Made by a program: the position numbers and the translations under genes
The notes under the pieces: model-generated
The model's input: only the letters and a program-made list of their open reading frames with translations
Database searches by the model: none
What the model was told of the DNA's origin: nothing
Shown here: piece by piece, positions 8,014 through 15,947 of the stretch
Layout: every line of letters begins with the position of its first letter
Numbering within the stretch: the first letter of the stretch is position 1
Source of the DNA: Streptomyces sulfonofaciens
GTDB taxonomy: Bacteria > Actinomycetota > Actinomycetes > Streptomycetales > Streptomycetaceae
Direction: 5' to 3'
Assembly: GCF_014656295.1 (NCBI RefSeq)
Contig: NZ_BNCD01000011.1
Location: 124,001 to 188,000 of the forward strand
Length of the DNA: 64,000 nt

Positions 8014-8050
8014 CCCGAGGGGCCCGTGCCGTGTGCACGGGCCCCTCGGG
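8014..8050. terminator. bidirectional terminator, 16-bp perfect stem
   Basis: Arms 8014-8029 and 8035-8050 pair perfectly around a 5-base loop. It sits between convergent moeZ (+) and the peptidase gene (-). Confidence 0.8.
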
Positions 8051-8190
8051 CGTGCGGGTCGGCCCCCCTTGGACGCGAGGGCCGTTCCCCTCGGCGCGGG
8101 GAGGCCGCGGCCACCTGCCGGTGGACGAGGTGACGCGACCCGCAGCCGGTCCCCCTTCGGTACGGGTGGGCCCCTTCTGCGTGCGTCAGC

Positions 8191-9768
8191 TCAGGAGCAG
8201 ACCTTGCCGTCGCGGGGCGTGGTGCCGTCCAGCAGGTAGTCGTCCACCGTCCCGTCCACGCAGCCGCTGCCGTTGCCGTACGCGCCGTGGCCCTCGCCCT
8301 TCCAGGTGAGCTCGATCCCGACGCCCCTGCCCAGCTCGTCGGCCATCTTCCGGGCGCCTTCGTAGGGGGTGGCCGGGTCGCCCGTGTTGCCGACGACCAG
8401 GATGGGCGGCGCGCCCGCCGCGGCGACGTCCGGGGTCTCGTCGAGGCCCGGCACCGGCCACTGGTAGCACCAGCCCGCCGAGTCCCAGCCCAGCAGCGGT
8501 CCGAAGACGGGTGATATCGCGCGAAAGGCCCCAAGCTCCCGCCTGGCCTGCTCGGGCGTCGGGCGCTGCTTGCTGTCCCGGCAGGAGATGGCGCGCTGGG
8601 CGTGTGCCTGGGTGCCGTAGTGCCCGGACGGGCCGCGCTCGTTGTACGCGTCGGCGAGCCGCAGCAGCGGGCTGCCGTCGCCCCGCCCCGCGGCCTGGAG
8701 GCCGGCGGTCAGCTCGGGCCAGGTCTCCTTGCTGTAGAGGGTGACGGTGATGCCGGTGACTGCCAGGGACTGGGTCAGCTTCCGGTCGCCGGAGGCGGGC
8801 AGTGGACGGGCGTCCAGGCGCTTCAGCAGGGCTGCGATCCTCGCGGTGCCCCGGCGGGGGTCCTGGCCGGTGGACGTGAGGTAGTCGTCGAGGGCGCGCT
8901 GGAAGCCGCGGGTCTGGTTCTTCTCCTGGGCCGTGGAGTTCGCCGTGGGGTCGACGACGGCGTCCAGCACCAGGCGGCCGGTGTTCTTCGGGAAGAGGTG
9001 GGCGTAGACGCCGCCCAGCTCGGTGCCGTAGGAGATGCCGAAGTAGTGGAGCCTGCGGTCGCCGAGGACCTCGCGCAGCAGGTCCATGTCGCGGGCGGTG
9101 TCGGCGGTGGACAGGTGCGGCAGCAGCGATCCGGCGCTGCGCTCGCAGCCCGCGCCGAAGTCCGCCGCGTCCTTGAAGTACGCCTTCTCCTCCGCCGCTG
9201 TGTCCGGAGTCAGGTCGACCGACTCGGCCGCCTGGAGCTGCTGGTCGCTGCGGCAGCGCACGCCCTCGCTGGCCCCGACGCCTCGCGGGTCGAAGCTGAC
9301 CAGGTCGTAGCGGCCGCGCAGGGTGCCGTAGAGGTCGGCGAAGGACGGCAGCAGGGAGACGCCCGAGCCTCCCGGGCCGCCGAAATTGAAGACCAGGGAA
9401 CCGATGCGGGAGCCGCTGCCGGTGCTCTTCTCGCGGATCAGCGCGATGCCGATGGTCCTGCCGCCCGGCCTGGTGTAGTCCAGCGGAGCCTTCATGGTGG
9501 CGCACTGCCACTGGCCGCCGGGCGGTGCCCCCGCGCCGCCGGTGCAGCGGGCCCAGCGCAGCCGCTGGCCGGTGAGGGGCCGGGGCAGGGCGTCCGTCGG
9601 CACGGCGCCTGCGGAGTGGCCGGGGGCCGGGGCGGCCGTGGGCGCGGAGGGGTCGGGGCGGCCCGGCTCCGCCGCGCTGCTCCTGCCGGAGCCGCCGTCC
9701 GGGCCGCAGCCGGCCAGCAGCAGCGCGGCGGCGACCACGGCCGCCGCCCGCTTCCCGAAACGCATCAT
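8191..9768 (-). CDS. secreted lipoprotein peptidase, S33-type alpha/beta hydrolase (tripeptidyl aminopeptidase-like)
   Basis: The 525-residue protein begins with a lipoprotein signal (lipobox LLAGC, lipidated Cys21). It contains FNFGGPGGSG (oxyanion loop, about residues 128-137), the nucleophile elbow GISYGT (Ser246) and a C-terminal GEGHGAYG catalytic His, all typical of Streptomyces Tap/Slp mycelial peptidases that remove tripeptides from protein N-termini. Four or more conserved Cys suggest disulfides outside the membrane. The first of two tandem ATG codons (9768) follows GAGGGGG. The adjacent gene (10104-11690) is a clear paralogue, so the pair arose by tandem duplication. Confidence 0.88.
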   Translation of the reverse strand: MMRFGKRAAAVVAAALLLAGCGPDGGSGRSSAAEPGRPDPSAPTAAPAPGHSAGAVPTDALPRPLTGQRLRWARCTGGAGAPPGGQWQCATMKAPLDYTRPGGRTIGIALIREKSTGSGSRIGSLVFNFGGPGGSGVSLLPSFADLYGTLRGRYDLVSFDPRGVGASEGVRCRSDQQLQAAESVDLTPDTAAEEKAYFKDAADFGAGCERSAGSLLPHLSTADTARDMDLLREVLGDRRLHYFGISYGTELGGVYAHLFPKNTGRLVLDAVVDPTANSTAQEKNQTRGFQRALDDYLTSTGQDPRRGTARIAALLKRLDARPLPASGDRKLTQSLAVTGITVTLYSKETWPELTAGLQAAGRGDGSPLLRLADAYNERGPSGHYGTQAHAQRAISCRDSKQRPTPEQARRELGAFRAISPVFGPLLGWDSAGWCYQWPVPGLDETPDVAAAGAPPILVVGNTGDPATPYEGARKMADELGRGVGIELTWKGEGHGAYGNGSGCVDGTVDDYLLDGTTPRDGKVCS

Positions 9769-10103
9769 GGCCCCCTCGTGCCGGTCCTCCGCACGGAAGA
9801 CGGTCAGGTCATAGTAGGCGGGGCCACTGACAGCCGGACCGGGCCGCCGCAGGACGCGGCGGCCCTGGTGGCGCGGGGGTGCGGTGCTGCGGTGGTGCGG
9901 GTCTCCCGGTGATGCGGTGGCCCGGTGGTGCGGCGGTGCGGGGCGCGCCGGATTCGGCGGGCACCACCGTGCCGGGACCGGACCTGTCCGTGCCGGGACC
10001 GGACCGTGCGGGGCGGGGGCCGCGTCAGGTGGCACCGCGCAGGGCAGGCACCGCGCCGAGCGCGTACCGGAGGAGGCGGGCACCGGCGCCGAGCACATGC
10101 CGT
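9769..10103. other. 335-base gap between the tandem peptidase genes; G-rich direct repeats
   Basis: The gap holds the SD for the downstream copy and iterated words such as GTGCGGTGGTGCGG and GTGCCGGGACCGGACC. No ORF with neighbour-like codon use is visible and no clear promoter could be assigned. Confidence 0.5.
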
Positions 10104-11690
10104 CTACGAGCACACCGTGCCCGCCCGCGGCACCTTCCCGTCCAGAAGATAGCCGTTGACAGCGTTCTGTACGCATCTGTTCCCGCTGTCGTACGCCCCG
10201 TGGCCCTGGCCCCTGTACGTGAGTTCCACTCCGACGTGCCCGCCGAGACTCTGGACCATCCGGTGCGCGCCCCGGTAGGGGGTGGCCGGGTCGCCGGTGT
10301 TGCCGATGACGAGGATCGGGGGTGCGCCGGGCGCGCGTACGTCCGGGTGGGGCGCGGCGCCCGCGACGGGCCAGCCGGTGCAGTTGAGCATGCCCCAGGC
10401 CAGGTAGTCGCCGAACAGCGGGGACGCCCGCCGGAAGGCCGGAAGGCGCTTGTGCACCTCGGCCCGGCTGTAGCGCTGTCTGTCGTCGGCGCAGTTGATG
10501 GCCACGTTCGCGGCCTGGATGTTGCTGTAGTGGCCGTCTTCGTTGCGGCCGTTCATCGAGTCGGACAGCATCATCAGGACGGTGCCGTTGCCGTCGTAGG
10601 CCGCTTCGAGGCCCTCCGTGAGGTAGTCCCAGAAGTCCTTGGAGTACAGCGCCTGGGCGATGCCGTTGGTGGCGGCGGTCTGGGTGAGGCGGCGCGGCGC
10701 GATCCCCGGCAGGGGCTTGGCGTCCAGACTCCTCAGCAGCCCGGCGATGCGCCGCTCGACGTCCTGCTTGCTGCTGCCGACGGGGCAGCCGCCGGGTCTG
10801 GCGGCACAGTCCCCGGCGTAGTTGTCCAGCGCCAACTGGAAGCCCCTGGCCTGGCCGAGCGAGCTCTGCTCGGGGTTCTGGGTGGGGTCGACGACGGCGT
10901 CGAACACCGCGCGGCCGATCCTCCTCGGGAACAGGTGGGCGTAGACGCCGCCGAGCTCGGTGCCGTAGGAGATGCCGAAGTAGTACAGTTTCCGGTCGCC
11001 GAGGACCCGGCGCATCAGGTCCATGTCGCGTGCGGCGTCCACGGTGCCGACATGGGGGAGCAGCCGCCCGGAGTGCCGTGCGCAGGCCGAGTTGAACGCC
11101 CTGGTGCTCCGCAGCAGCCGGTTCTCCTCGGCGCCGGTGTCGGGGGTGAAGTCCTGCTGGAAGTACGCGTCGAGCCCGCGGTCGTCCTCGCATCGCACCC
11201 CCGCACTGCGGCCCACTCCGCGGGGGTCGAAGCTCACCAGGTCGTAGCGGGTGCGCAGCTTCTCGTACTCGCTGCCGAAGGCGGGCAGGGTGGTCACTCC
11301 GGAACCGCCGGGGCCGCCGAAGTTGAAGACGAGCGAGCCGATGCGCCTGTCCCTGGGACCGCTGGTCCGTGCGCGGATCAGCGCCAGACCGATCGTTGCG
11401 CCCCTGGGACTGCTCCAGGCGAGGGGGGCCTTCATGTCGGCGCACTGCCAGGAACCGCCGTCGGGCAGCGGTGAGGGCGAGGGGCCGCCGCCCTCAGACT
11501 CGGACGGCGCGGGGCAGTCGCGCCAGTTCAGCTTCTGGGACGCGAGGTCGCCGTCCTGGCCGTCCGGGGCCCGGCGGCCGCCGGGCCCGTCCCCGGCACC
11601 CCGCGCGTCGCCGCAGGCCGCGAGGGACGCGGACAGCAGGACGGTGGTGGCTGCCAGGGCTGCGGCGCGCAGCGCGAAGGGCTTCGGCAT
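10104..11690 (-). CDS. secreted lipoprotein peptidase, S33-type (tandem paralogue)
   Basis: This 528-residue lipoprotein (lipobox SLAAC, Cys26) has the same architecture as its neighbour: FNFGGPGGSG, nucleophile elbow GISYGT, and C-terminal GQGHGAYD with a final Cys-Ser. It probably cleaves short peptides at the cell surface. It is transcribed first, with 335 bases between it and the next paralogue, and that spacer includes short direct GGTGCGG-type repeats (about 9870-10040) and no gene. The upstream copy may differ in specificity: the linker after the Cys and the middle lid region diverge most. Confidence 0.88.
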   Translation of the reverse strand: MPKPFALRAAALAATTVLLSASLAACGDARGAGDGPGGRRAPDGQDGDLASQKLNWRDCPAPSESEGGGPSPSPLPDGGSWQCADMKAPLAWSSPRGATIGLALIRARTSGPRDRRIGSLVFNFGGPGGSGVTTLPAFGSEYEKLRTRYDLVSFDPRGVGRSAGVRCEDDRGLDAYFQQDFTPDTGAEENRLLRSTRAFNSACARHSGRLLPHVGTVDAARDMDLMRRVLGDRKLYYFGISYGTELGGVYAHLFPRRIGRAVFDAVVDPTQNPEQSSLGQARGFQLALDNYAGDCAARPGGCPVGSSKQDVERRIAGLLRSLDAKPLPGIAPRRLTQTAATNGIAQALYSKDFWDYLTEGLEAAYDGNGTVLMMLSDSMNGRNEDGHYSNIQAANVAINCADDRQRYSRAEVHKRLPAFRRASPLFGDYLAWGMLNCTGWPVAGAAPHPDVRAPGAPPILVIGNTGDPATPYRGAHRMVQSLGGHVGVELTYRGQGHGAYDSGNRCVQNAVNGYLLDGKVPRAGTVCS

Positions 11691-11789
11691 GCCCTCATCC
11701 TGCGGTGGGCGCGTACGGGGCGCTCGGGGCCGCGGGCCGTGCGGGTGACGTCCGCGGCGGCACGAGCCACCGGTGCGCGCCCCGGAGTG

Positions 11790-14700
11790 CTAGAGCGCGC
11801 CTTTCCTGGTGAGGTGGTTGAAGAACAGCCACCCCGGCAGCACCGGCAGCCAGAGCGTCAGCAGCCGGTACAGCAGCACGGCCGGCGCGGCGACCTCCTT
11901 GGGGAGGCCGACGGCGATCAGGCCGACCGTGAGCGTGGCCTCGACCGCGCCCACGCCTCCCGGCGTGGGCGCCGCGGAGCCGAGTGCGTTTCCCGCCAGG
12001 AAGACGACGGCGACGCTGGCGAGGCTGAGGCTGGTCCGGTCGTCGCCGAACGCCCGGATCGACGCGTCCAGGCACATCACGAACGCGGCCGTCAGCAGCA
12101 GCGTGCCGCCGATGCCGGCGAGCAGCTTCTGCGGCCGCTGGAGCACGTCCAGCATCCGGGGCACCACGCCCGCGAACAGTGACCGCACGCGTGTGACGAC
12201 GAACTTCCTCAGGAACGGGATGGACGTCACCACCAGGCCGAGCACCGCCACGGTGAGCAGGCCCCCGATGACCGTGCGGGAGGGCGACAGGGAGGGAGTC
12301 TTCTCCGTGCCGGTCACATAGCCGAAGACCAGCAGCATCACGAGGTGGCTGCCCAGTGCGAACAACTGCGACGCGCCCACGCTGGCCACCGCAAGCCCCG
12401 GGCGTACGCCCGCGCGCTGGAGGAAGCGTGTGTTGAGCGCCACACCGCCGACCGCCGCCGGCGCCACGATCTTCACGAAGGAACCCGCCACCTGGGCGCC
12501 GACCGCCCGCATGAAGGGCACCTTCTCCGGTACGTAGCCGAGCAGGCTCATCGCCGCCGCGAAGTAGCTCAGCGCCGAGAACAGCACGGCCATGGCGACC
12601 CAGCCCCAGTGCGCTTCCCGGAAGAGGCTGCCGAACTCGATGTGGGTCAACTGCGTGAGCAGGAAGTACGCACCGATGGCCCCGGCGATGAAGCTCACCA
12701 GGGTGCGCGGCTTGATCCGCTCCAGGCGGGCCGGTTCCACCGGCGCCTGCGGGCGGATCAGCAGCACCTGGTGGCGGATCTGGGACAGCAGGTCTTCTTC
12801 GCGGGCCTCTTCCAGGGCCTCTTCCACGGCCTGTTTCTCCGCCTGCCTCTCGGCACGCAGCGCCTTCTTGTCGAGGGGGTGCCGCTGGTCGGCCTGCTCC
12901 GCGCCCGCCTCCGCCGGCCCGCCCTCGCCCTCCGCGGGCTGCCCCGCCTCCGCGGGCCGGGCCGGTTTCGCCGTCCTGGAGGCATCCAGCACCGCGTCGC
13001 GCTCCCGCTGCGAGCGCTCGCGCGCCAGCCTGCGGAGCGTGCCGCGGGTGGCCCGGGTCAGCGCGATCGGCTGGAGCAGCGGCAGGCAGTCGGCCACCGT
13101 GTCGGGTCCGAGGACGTGCACCGCGGAGGCCACGGCGCGCTCGGCACCGACCCGCAGCCCCAGGGTGGTCACCAACTGGGCGACGTCCATGCGCAGCACC
13201 AGGTCGCCCGCGGCGATCTCGCCGCCGCGCAGGTCGGTCAGGACCACCCGGCCCGCGTCGTCGACCAGGATCGCGTCGCCCGCCAGCCTGCGGTGCGCGA
13301 TGCGGCGCGACTGGAGGGCCTGCACCTGCCGCCAGGCGTCGTGGAGCAGCGCGTCCGCGATCTCCTCGTCGGGCACCGCGTCCAGGGTGCGGCCCCCGAT
13401 GTGCTCGTAGACCAGCATCACGGCGTCCGGGCCGAGTTCCGAGGTGGCGATCAGCTTGGGCGCCCTGGCCCCCGCGGAGATGGCCGCGTAGGCGAGCAGT
13501 GCTTCCTGCTCCAGCGCCTGGCGCAGCGACTGAAGGCTGCTGCGGGTGGTGATGCCGCGCAGCGTCAGACGCCGCCAGACGCGGTAGTAGAAGCCCTGCG
13601 CCTGCTGCTCGCGGTCGACGACCGTCACGTCGAGCGGCGGACCGTCCTCCAGGGTGACGAAGTACCGCCTGCCGCGGTCGCCGCCCTCCGTGCTGTCCAC
13701 GGCCTCGGCGGCGCCGGGGACCGGCTCCTCGCGTGCCGCGCTCACCGGGTGGAACCCCACCCGCCGCAGACCGGCGAGCAGGTTCTGCCCGGTGGGCCGC
13801 ACGTTCGGCGAACCGACCGCGTAGAGCGTCCCGTACGCCACGGTCCAGCCGATCAGCACAGTGAGGATGATCGAGAAGGGTGTGGTGTAACCGGTGACGA
13901 GCATGGCGAACGCGTCGAGCAGCAGCACCACCCACAGCACCACGCGCCAGCGCGGTCTGCGGGCCATGCCGACCGCCGTCATATAGGCGATGACGGGGGC
14001 CAGATAGCCGTGCACGGGATCGGTGAGCGCATGGAGGTCGCCCGGCGACGGCTGGGTGAGCGCCTCCTTGATGGAGGCCGGAGCCCCTCTCGCCACCCAC
14101 AGGTCGGTCGCCAGCGTCACGCCGTGCGCCAGCACCGCGGCGAGCACACCGTCGGCGATCCGCAGCCCGTCGCGTTTGATCAGCCTCTCGATGGCGAACG
14201 CGACGGGTACGAGGAGCACGGCGATGCTCGACGCCAGGCCGGCGAACCTGATCAGCAGGTCGGGGGCCTGTCCCGTGCCCTTGTTGATGTCCTGTTCAAG
14301 GCCGGAGGTGGTGCCGTGTGCGAACGCGGCGATCGCGAGCACCACGACGATCGCGAGGACACCGCACAGCAGCCGCATCAGGTCGGAGGGGCGGTGCACG
14401 CGCGCGGGGAGGAGGGGTTCGTCGCCCTCCACCTCGTCGATGTGCGCACCGCCTTCGGAACGGTCCGGGGGAGGCGGCGGGCCGGGTGCCTCGACGCCCG
14501 CCTCGTGGGAGCCCTGGCCGGCCTCGTGCGCACCGGTGCCGCCGGCCTCGTGGGCGCTGCCCCGGACGGGTGCGAGGGCTTCGCCGCGGAGGGCGTCGTG
14601 CGCGCCGCCGGGGCCGGCGCCGGGGGCCCTGCCGCGGCCTGTGCCACCGGCAGCTCCGCCGCGGCCTGCTTCGTGCGCGCCGCCGGGGCCCGTGGCGTGT

Positions 14701-15224
14701 GCGTCGTCACCGGGTGTGCCACCAGGTGGGGCACCGGGCGCGCCGCCGGGTTCCGCGCGGCCCGCCTCGTGGGCTCCGCCACGGCCTGAGTCGTGGGACC
14801 CCTGCCCGGAGCCGTGGGGCCCCTGCCCGGAGTCGTGTGCGTCGTCGGGGTGGTGTCCGGTAGCCCGGGTGCCTTCGTGGGCGGGACTGCGGACGGCACC
14901 GGACCCGGCCCCGCGGGCGCCGTCGCGCTCCGCGTCGCTTGCGGTGCCGTCACCGCCCGCACGGCCCTGGGATGCCCTGCCGTGCGTGCGACCCGGCGAG
15001 GGCTCGCCGCGCGTGGCATCGCCGGGCGTCCCCGTGCCGTCGGCCCGGTCGGCCGCGGCGGCAGGGCCGGAGGCGCCGTTCACGCCGGTCCTGCCGGTGC
15101 TCGTACGGCCGCCGCGCCGGGCGGCGCCGCCTGCGTCCGGGCGTGACACGGCGGCAGAGGTGCCCACCGGCTCACCGGGGTGCACGCCCTGCTGTTCCGA
15201 AGTGTCTTCTTGATCTCGTATCAC
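11790..15224 (-). CDS. large membrane protein: disordered N-terminus, TM block, kinase-like domain, UPF0104/MprF-type flippase domain
   Basis: The product is 1144 residues. Residues 1-270 are low-complexity with recurring GAHEAG/GSHEAG units. Residues 278-475 hold several membrane segments. Residues about 528-708 resemble an aminoglycoside/RIO-like kinase fold (VYEHIGGRTLD, RRLAGDAILVDD, VVLTDLRGGE), without a convincing Lys/HRD catalytic set. Residues 710-840 are charged, partly coiled-coil. Residues 840-1140 match the UPF0104 / lysylphosphatidylglycerol synthase-type membrane domain (TPGGVGAVEATLTVGL). It probably binds or moves a lipid or polyprenyl-linked substrate, with the kinase-like domain as sensor or modifier. 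The start is GTG with only a weak GGGCGG SD; a later start cannot be excluded. Confidence 0.8.
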   Translation of the reverse strand: MIRDQEDTSEQQGVHPGEPVGTSAAVSRPDAGGAARRGGRTSTGRTGVNGASGPAAAADRADGTGTPGDATRGEPSPGRTHGRASQGRAGGDGTASDAERDGARGAGSGAVRSPAHEGTRATGHHPDDAHDSGQGPHGSGQGSHDSGRGGAHEAGRAEPGGAPGAPPGGTPGDDAHATGPGGAHEAGRGGAAGGTGRGRAPGAGPGGAHDALRGEALAPVRGSAHEAGGTGAHEAGQGSHEAGVEAPGPPPPPDRSEGGAHIDEVEGDEPLLPARVHRPSDLMRLLCGVLAIVVVLAIAAFAHGTTSGLEQDINKGTGQAPDLLIRFAGLASSIAVLLVPVAFAIERLIKRDGLRIADGVLAAVLAHGVTLATDLWVARGAPASIKEALTQPSPGDLHALTDPVHGYLAPVIAYMTAVGMARRPRWRVVLWVVLLLDAFAMLVTGYTTPFSIILTVLIGWTVAYGTLYAVGSPNVRPTGQNLLAGLRRVGFHPVSAAREEPVPGAAEAVDSTEGGDRGRRYFVTLEDGPPLDVTVVDREQQAQGFYYRVWRRLTLRGITTRSSLQSLRQALEQEALLAYAAISAGARAPKLIATSELGPDAVMLVYEHIGGRTLDAVPDEEIADALLHDAWRQVQALQSRRIAHRRLAGDAILVDDAGRVVLTDLRGGEIAAGDLVLRMDVAQLVTTLGLRVGAERAVASAVHVLGPDTVADCLPLLQPIALTRATRGTLRRLARERSQRERDAVLDASRTAKPARPAEAGQPAEGEGGPAEAGAEQADQRHPLDKKALRAERQAEKQAVEEALEEAREEDLLSQIRHQVLLIRPQAPVEPARLERIKPRTLVSFIAGAIGAYFLLTQLTHIEFGSLFREAHWGWVAMAVLFSALSYFAAAMSLLGYVPEKVPFMRAVGAQVAGSFVKIVAPAAVGGVALNTRFLQRAGVRPGLAVASVGASQLFALGSHLVMLLVFGYVTGTEKTPSLSPSRTVIGGLLTVAVLGLVVTSIPFLRKFVVTRVRSLFAGVVPRMLDVLQRPQKLLAGIGGTLLLTAAFVMCLDASIRAFGDDRTSLSLASVAVVFLAGNALGSAAPTPGGVGAVEATLTVGLIAVGLPKEVAAPAVLLYRLLTLWLPVLPGWLFFNHLTRKGAL
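14480..15190 (-). repeat. repeat-rich region encoding the disordered N-terminus
   Basis: The segment encodes an iterated GAHEAG(R/Q/T) unit separated by Gly/Pro/Ala-rich spacers. It appears to be a slippage-prone expansion in an otherwise conserved membrane protein. Confidence 0.55.
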
Positions 15225-15355
15225 CAGTCACCGCCCGCATGATGGTGGCATGCCCCTCTGACAGCAGAACGCACCAGGGGCTCGTGCGGGGCCCCACAGT
15301 GTGCCTCATGCCCCGTTTCCGGGCACGTGGACGAGCGGGTCACGGTCCGGTCTCG

Positions 15356-15378
15356 TTGTCGTGGCGGTAGGGCAGGAT
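15356..15378 (+). promoter_or_regulatory. candidate PafBC-type promoter of the ATL gene
   Basis: TTGTCGTGG, 8 bases, CAGGAT, then 7 bases to ATG 15386. The spacing equals the mycobacterial RecA-NDp (PafBC) motif tTGTCRgtg-N8-TAnnnT, with mismatches in the last bases of the first element and the first base of the -10. The mRNA would be leaderless. Confidence 0.45.
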
Positions 15379-15385
15379 GGGACGG

Positions 15386-15772
15386 ATGAGCGAGGAGAGC
15401 CGCCGATCGCACACCCCGGACGAGGGCCACGGCGACCTGCCCGACTACGCGGAGCGGGTGCTCGAGGTCGCGGAGCTGATCCCGCCGGGGCGCGTGATGA
15501 CCTACGGGGACGTCGCGGAGTGGCTGGAGGAGGGCGGCCCCCGCCAGGTGGGCCGGGTGATGGCCCTCTACGGCGCCGCGGTGCCCTGGTGGCGGGTGGT
15601 ACGAGCGGACGGCGCCCTGCTGCCCGGCCACGAGCTGGATGCGCTGGCGCACTACCGCGCGGAGGCCACCCCGCTGCGCCAGGCCGGTCACGCGTCCGAG
15701 GGGCACATGCCGCGCATCGACATGCGCCGGGCGCGGTGGGACGGCGGGGGCCGCACGGAGGCTCACACCTGA
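15386..15772 (+). CDS. alkyltransferase-like (ATL) DNA-binding protein, MGMT family without catalytic Cys
   Basis: The 128-residue protein matches the C-terminal DNA-binding domain of O6-alkylguanine transferases (PPGRVMTYGDVAEWL). The active-site PCHR of MGMT is replaced by PWWR (residues 67-70), so it cannot accept alkyl groups and should flag bulky O6-alkylguanines for nucleotide excision repair. It stands immediately upstream of adnA, as in mycobacteria. ATG 15386 is preferred over ATG 15377 because a -10-like CAGGAT overlaps the latter and no SD is present; this fits a leaderless mRNA. Confidence 0.85.
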   Translation: MSEESRRSHTPDEGHGDLPDYAERVLEVAELIPPGRVMTYGDVAEWLEEGGPRQVGRVMALYGAAVPWWRVVRADGALLPGHELDALAHYRAEATPLRQAGHASEGHMPRIDMRRARWDGGGRTEAHT

Positions 15773-15947
15773 AGCCTCCCGCCATCGGGCGCCCCCCACA
15801 GCAACCGCTGGCCCGTACGGGGGAAGCGGTGTCCCGGGCGACCCGGGGGGCGTAGCGTCGGCGTCACCCATCCCACTCACCCCGCGGCTGCCGTCCGGCG
15901 TCCGGGGCGGCGCGACCACCAGCACTCCAGCAGAACCGGCGATTCAC

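Noticed and set aside
8191-11445. A single minus-strand frame of 1084 codons running through both peptidase genes
   Set aside because: It is the downstream peptidase plus a chance opening through the intergenic region and the other gene in the wrong frame; the lipoprotein signal and SD fix the real start at 9768.
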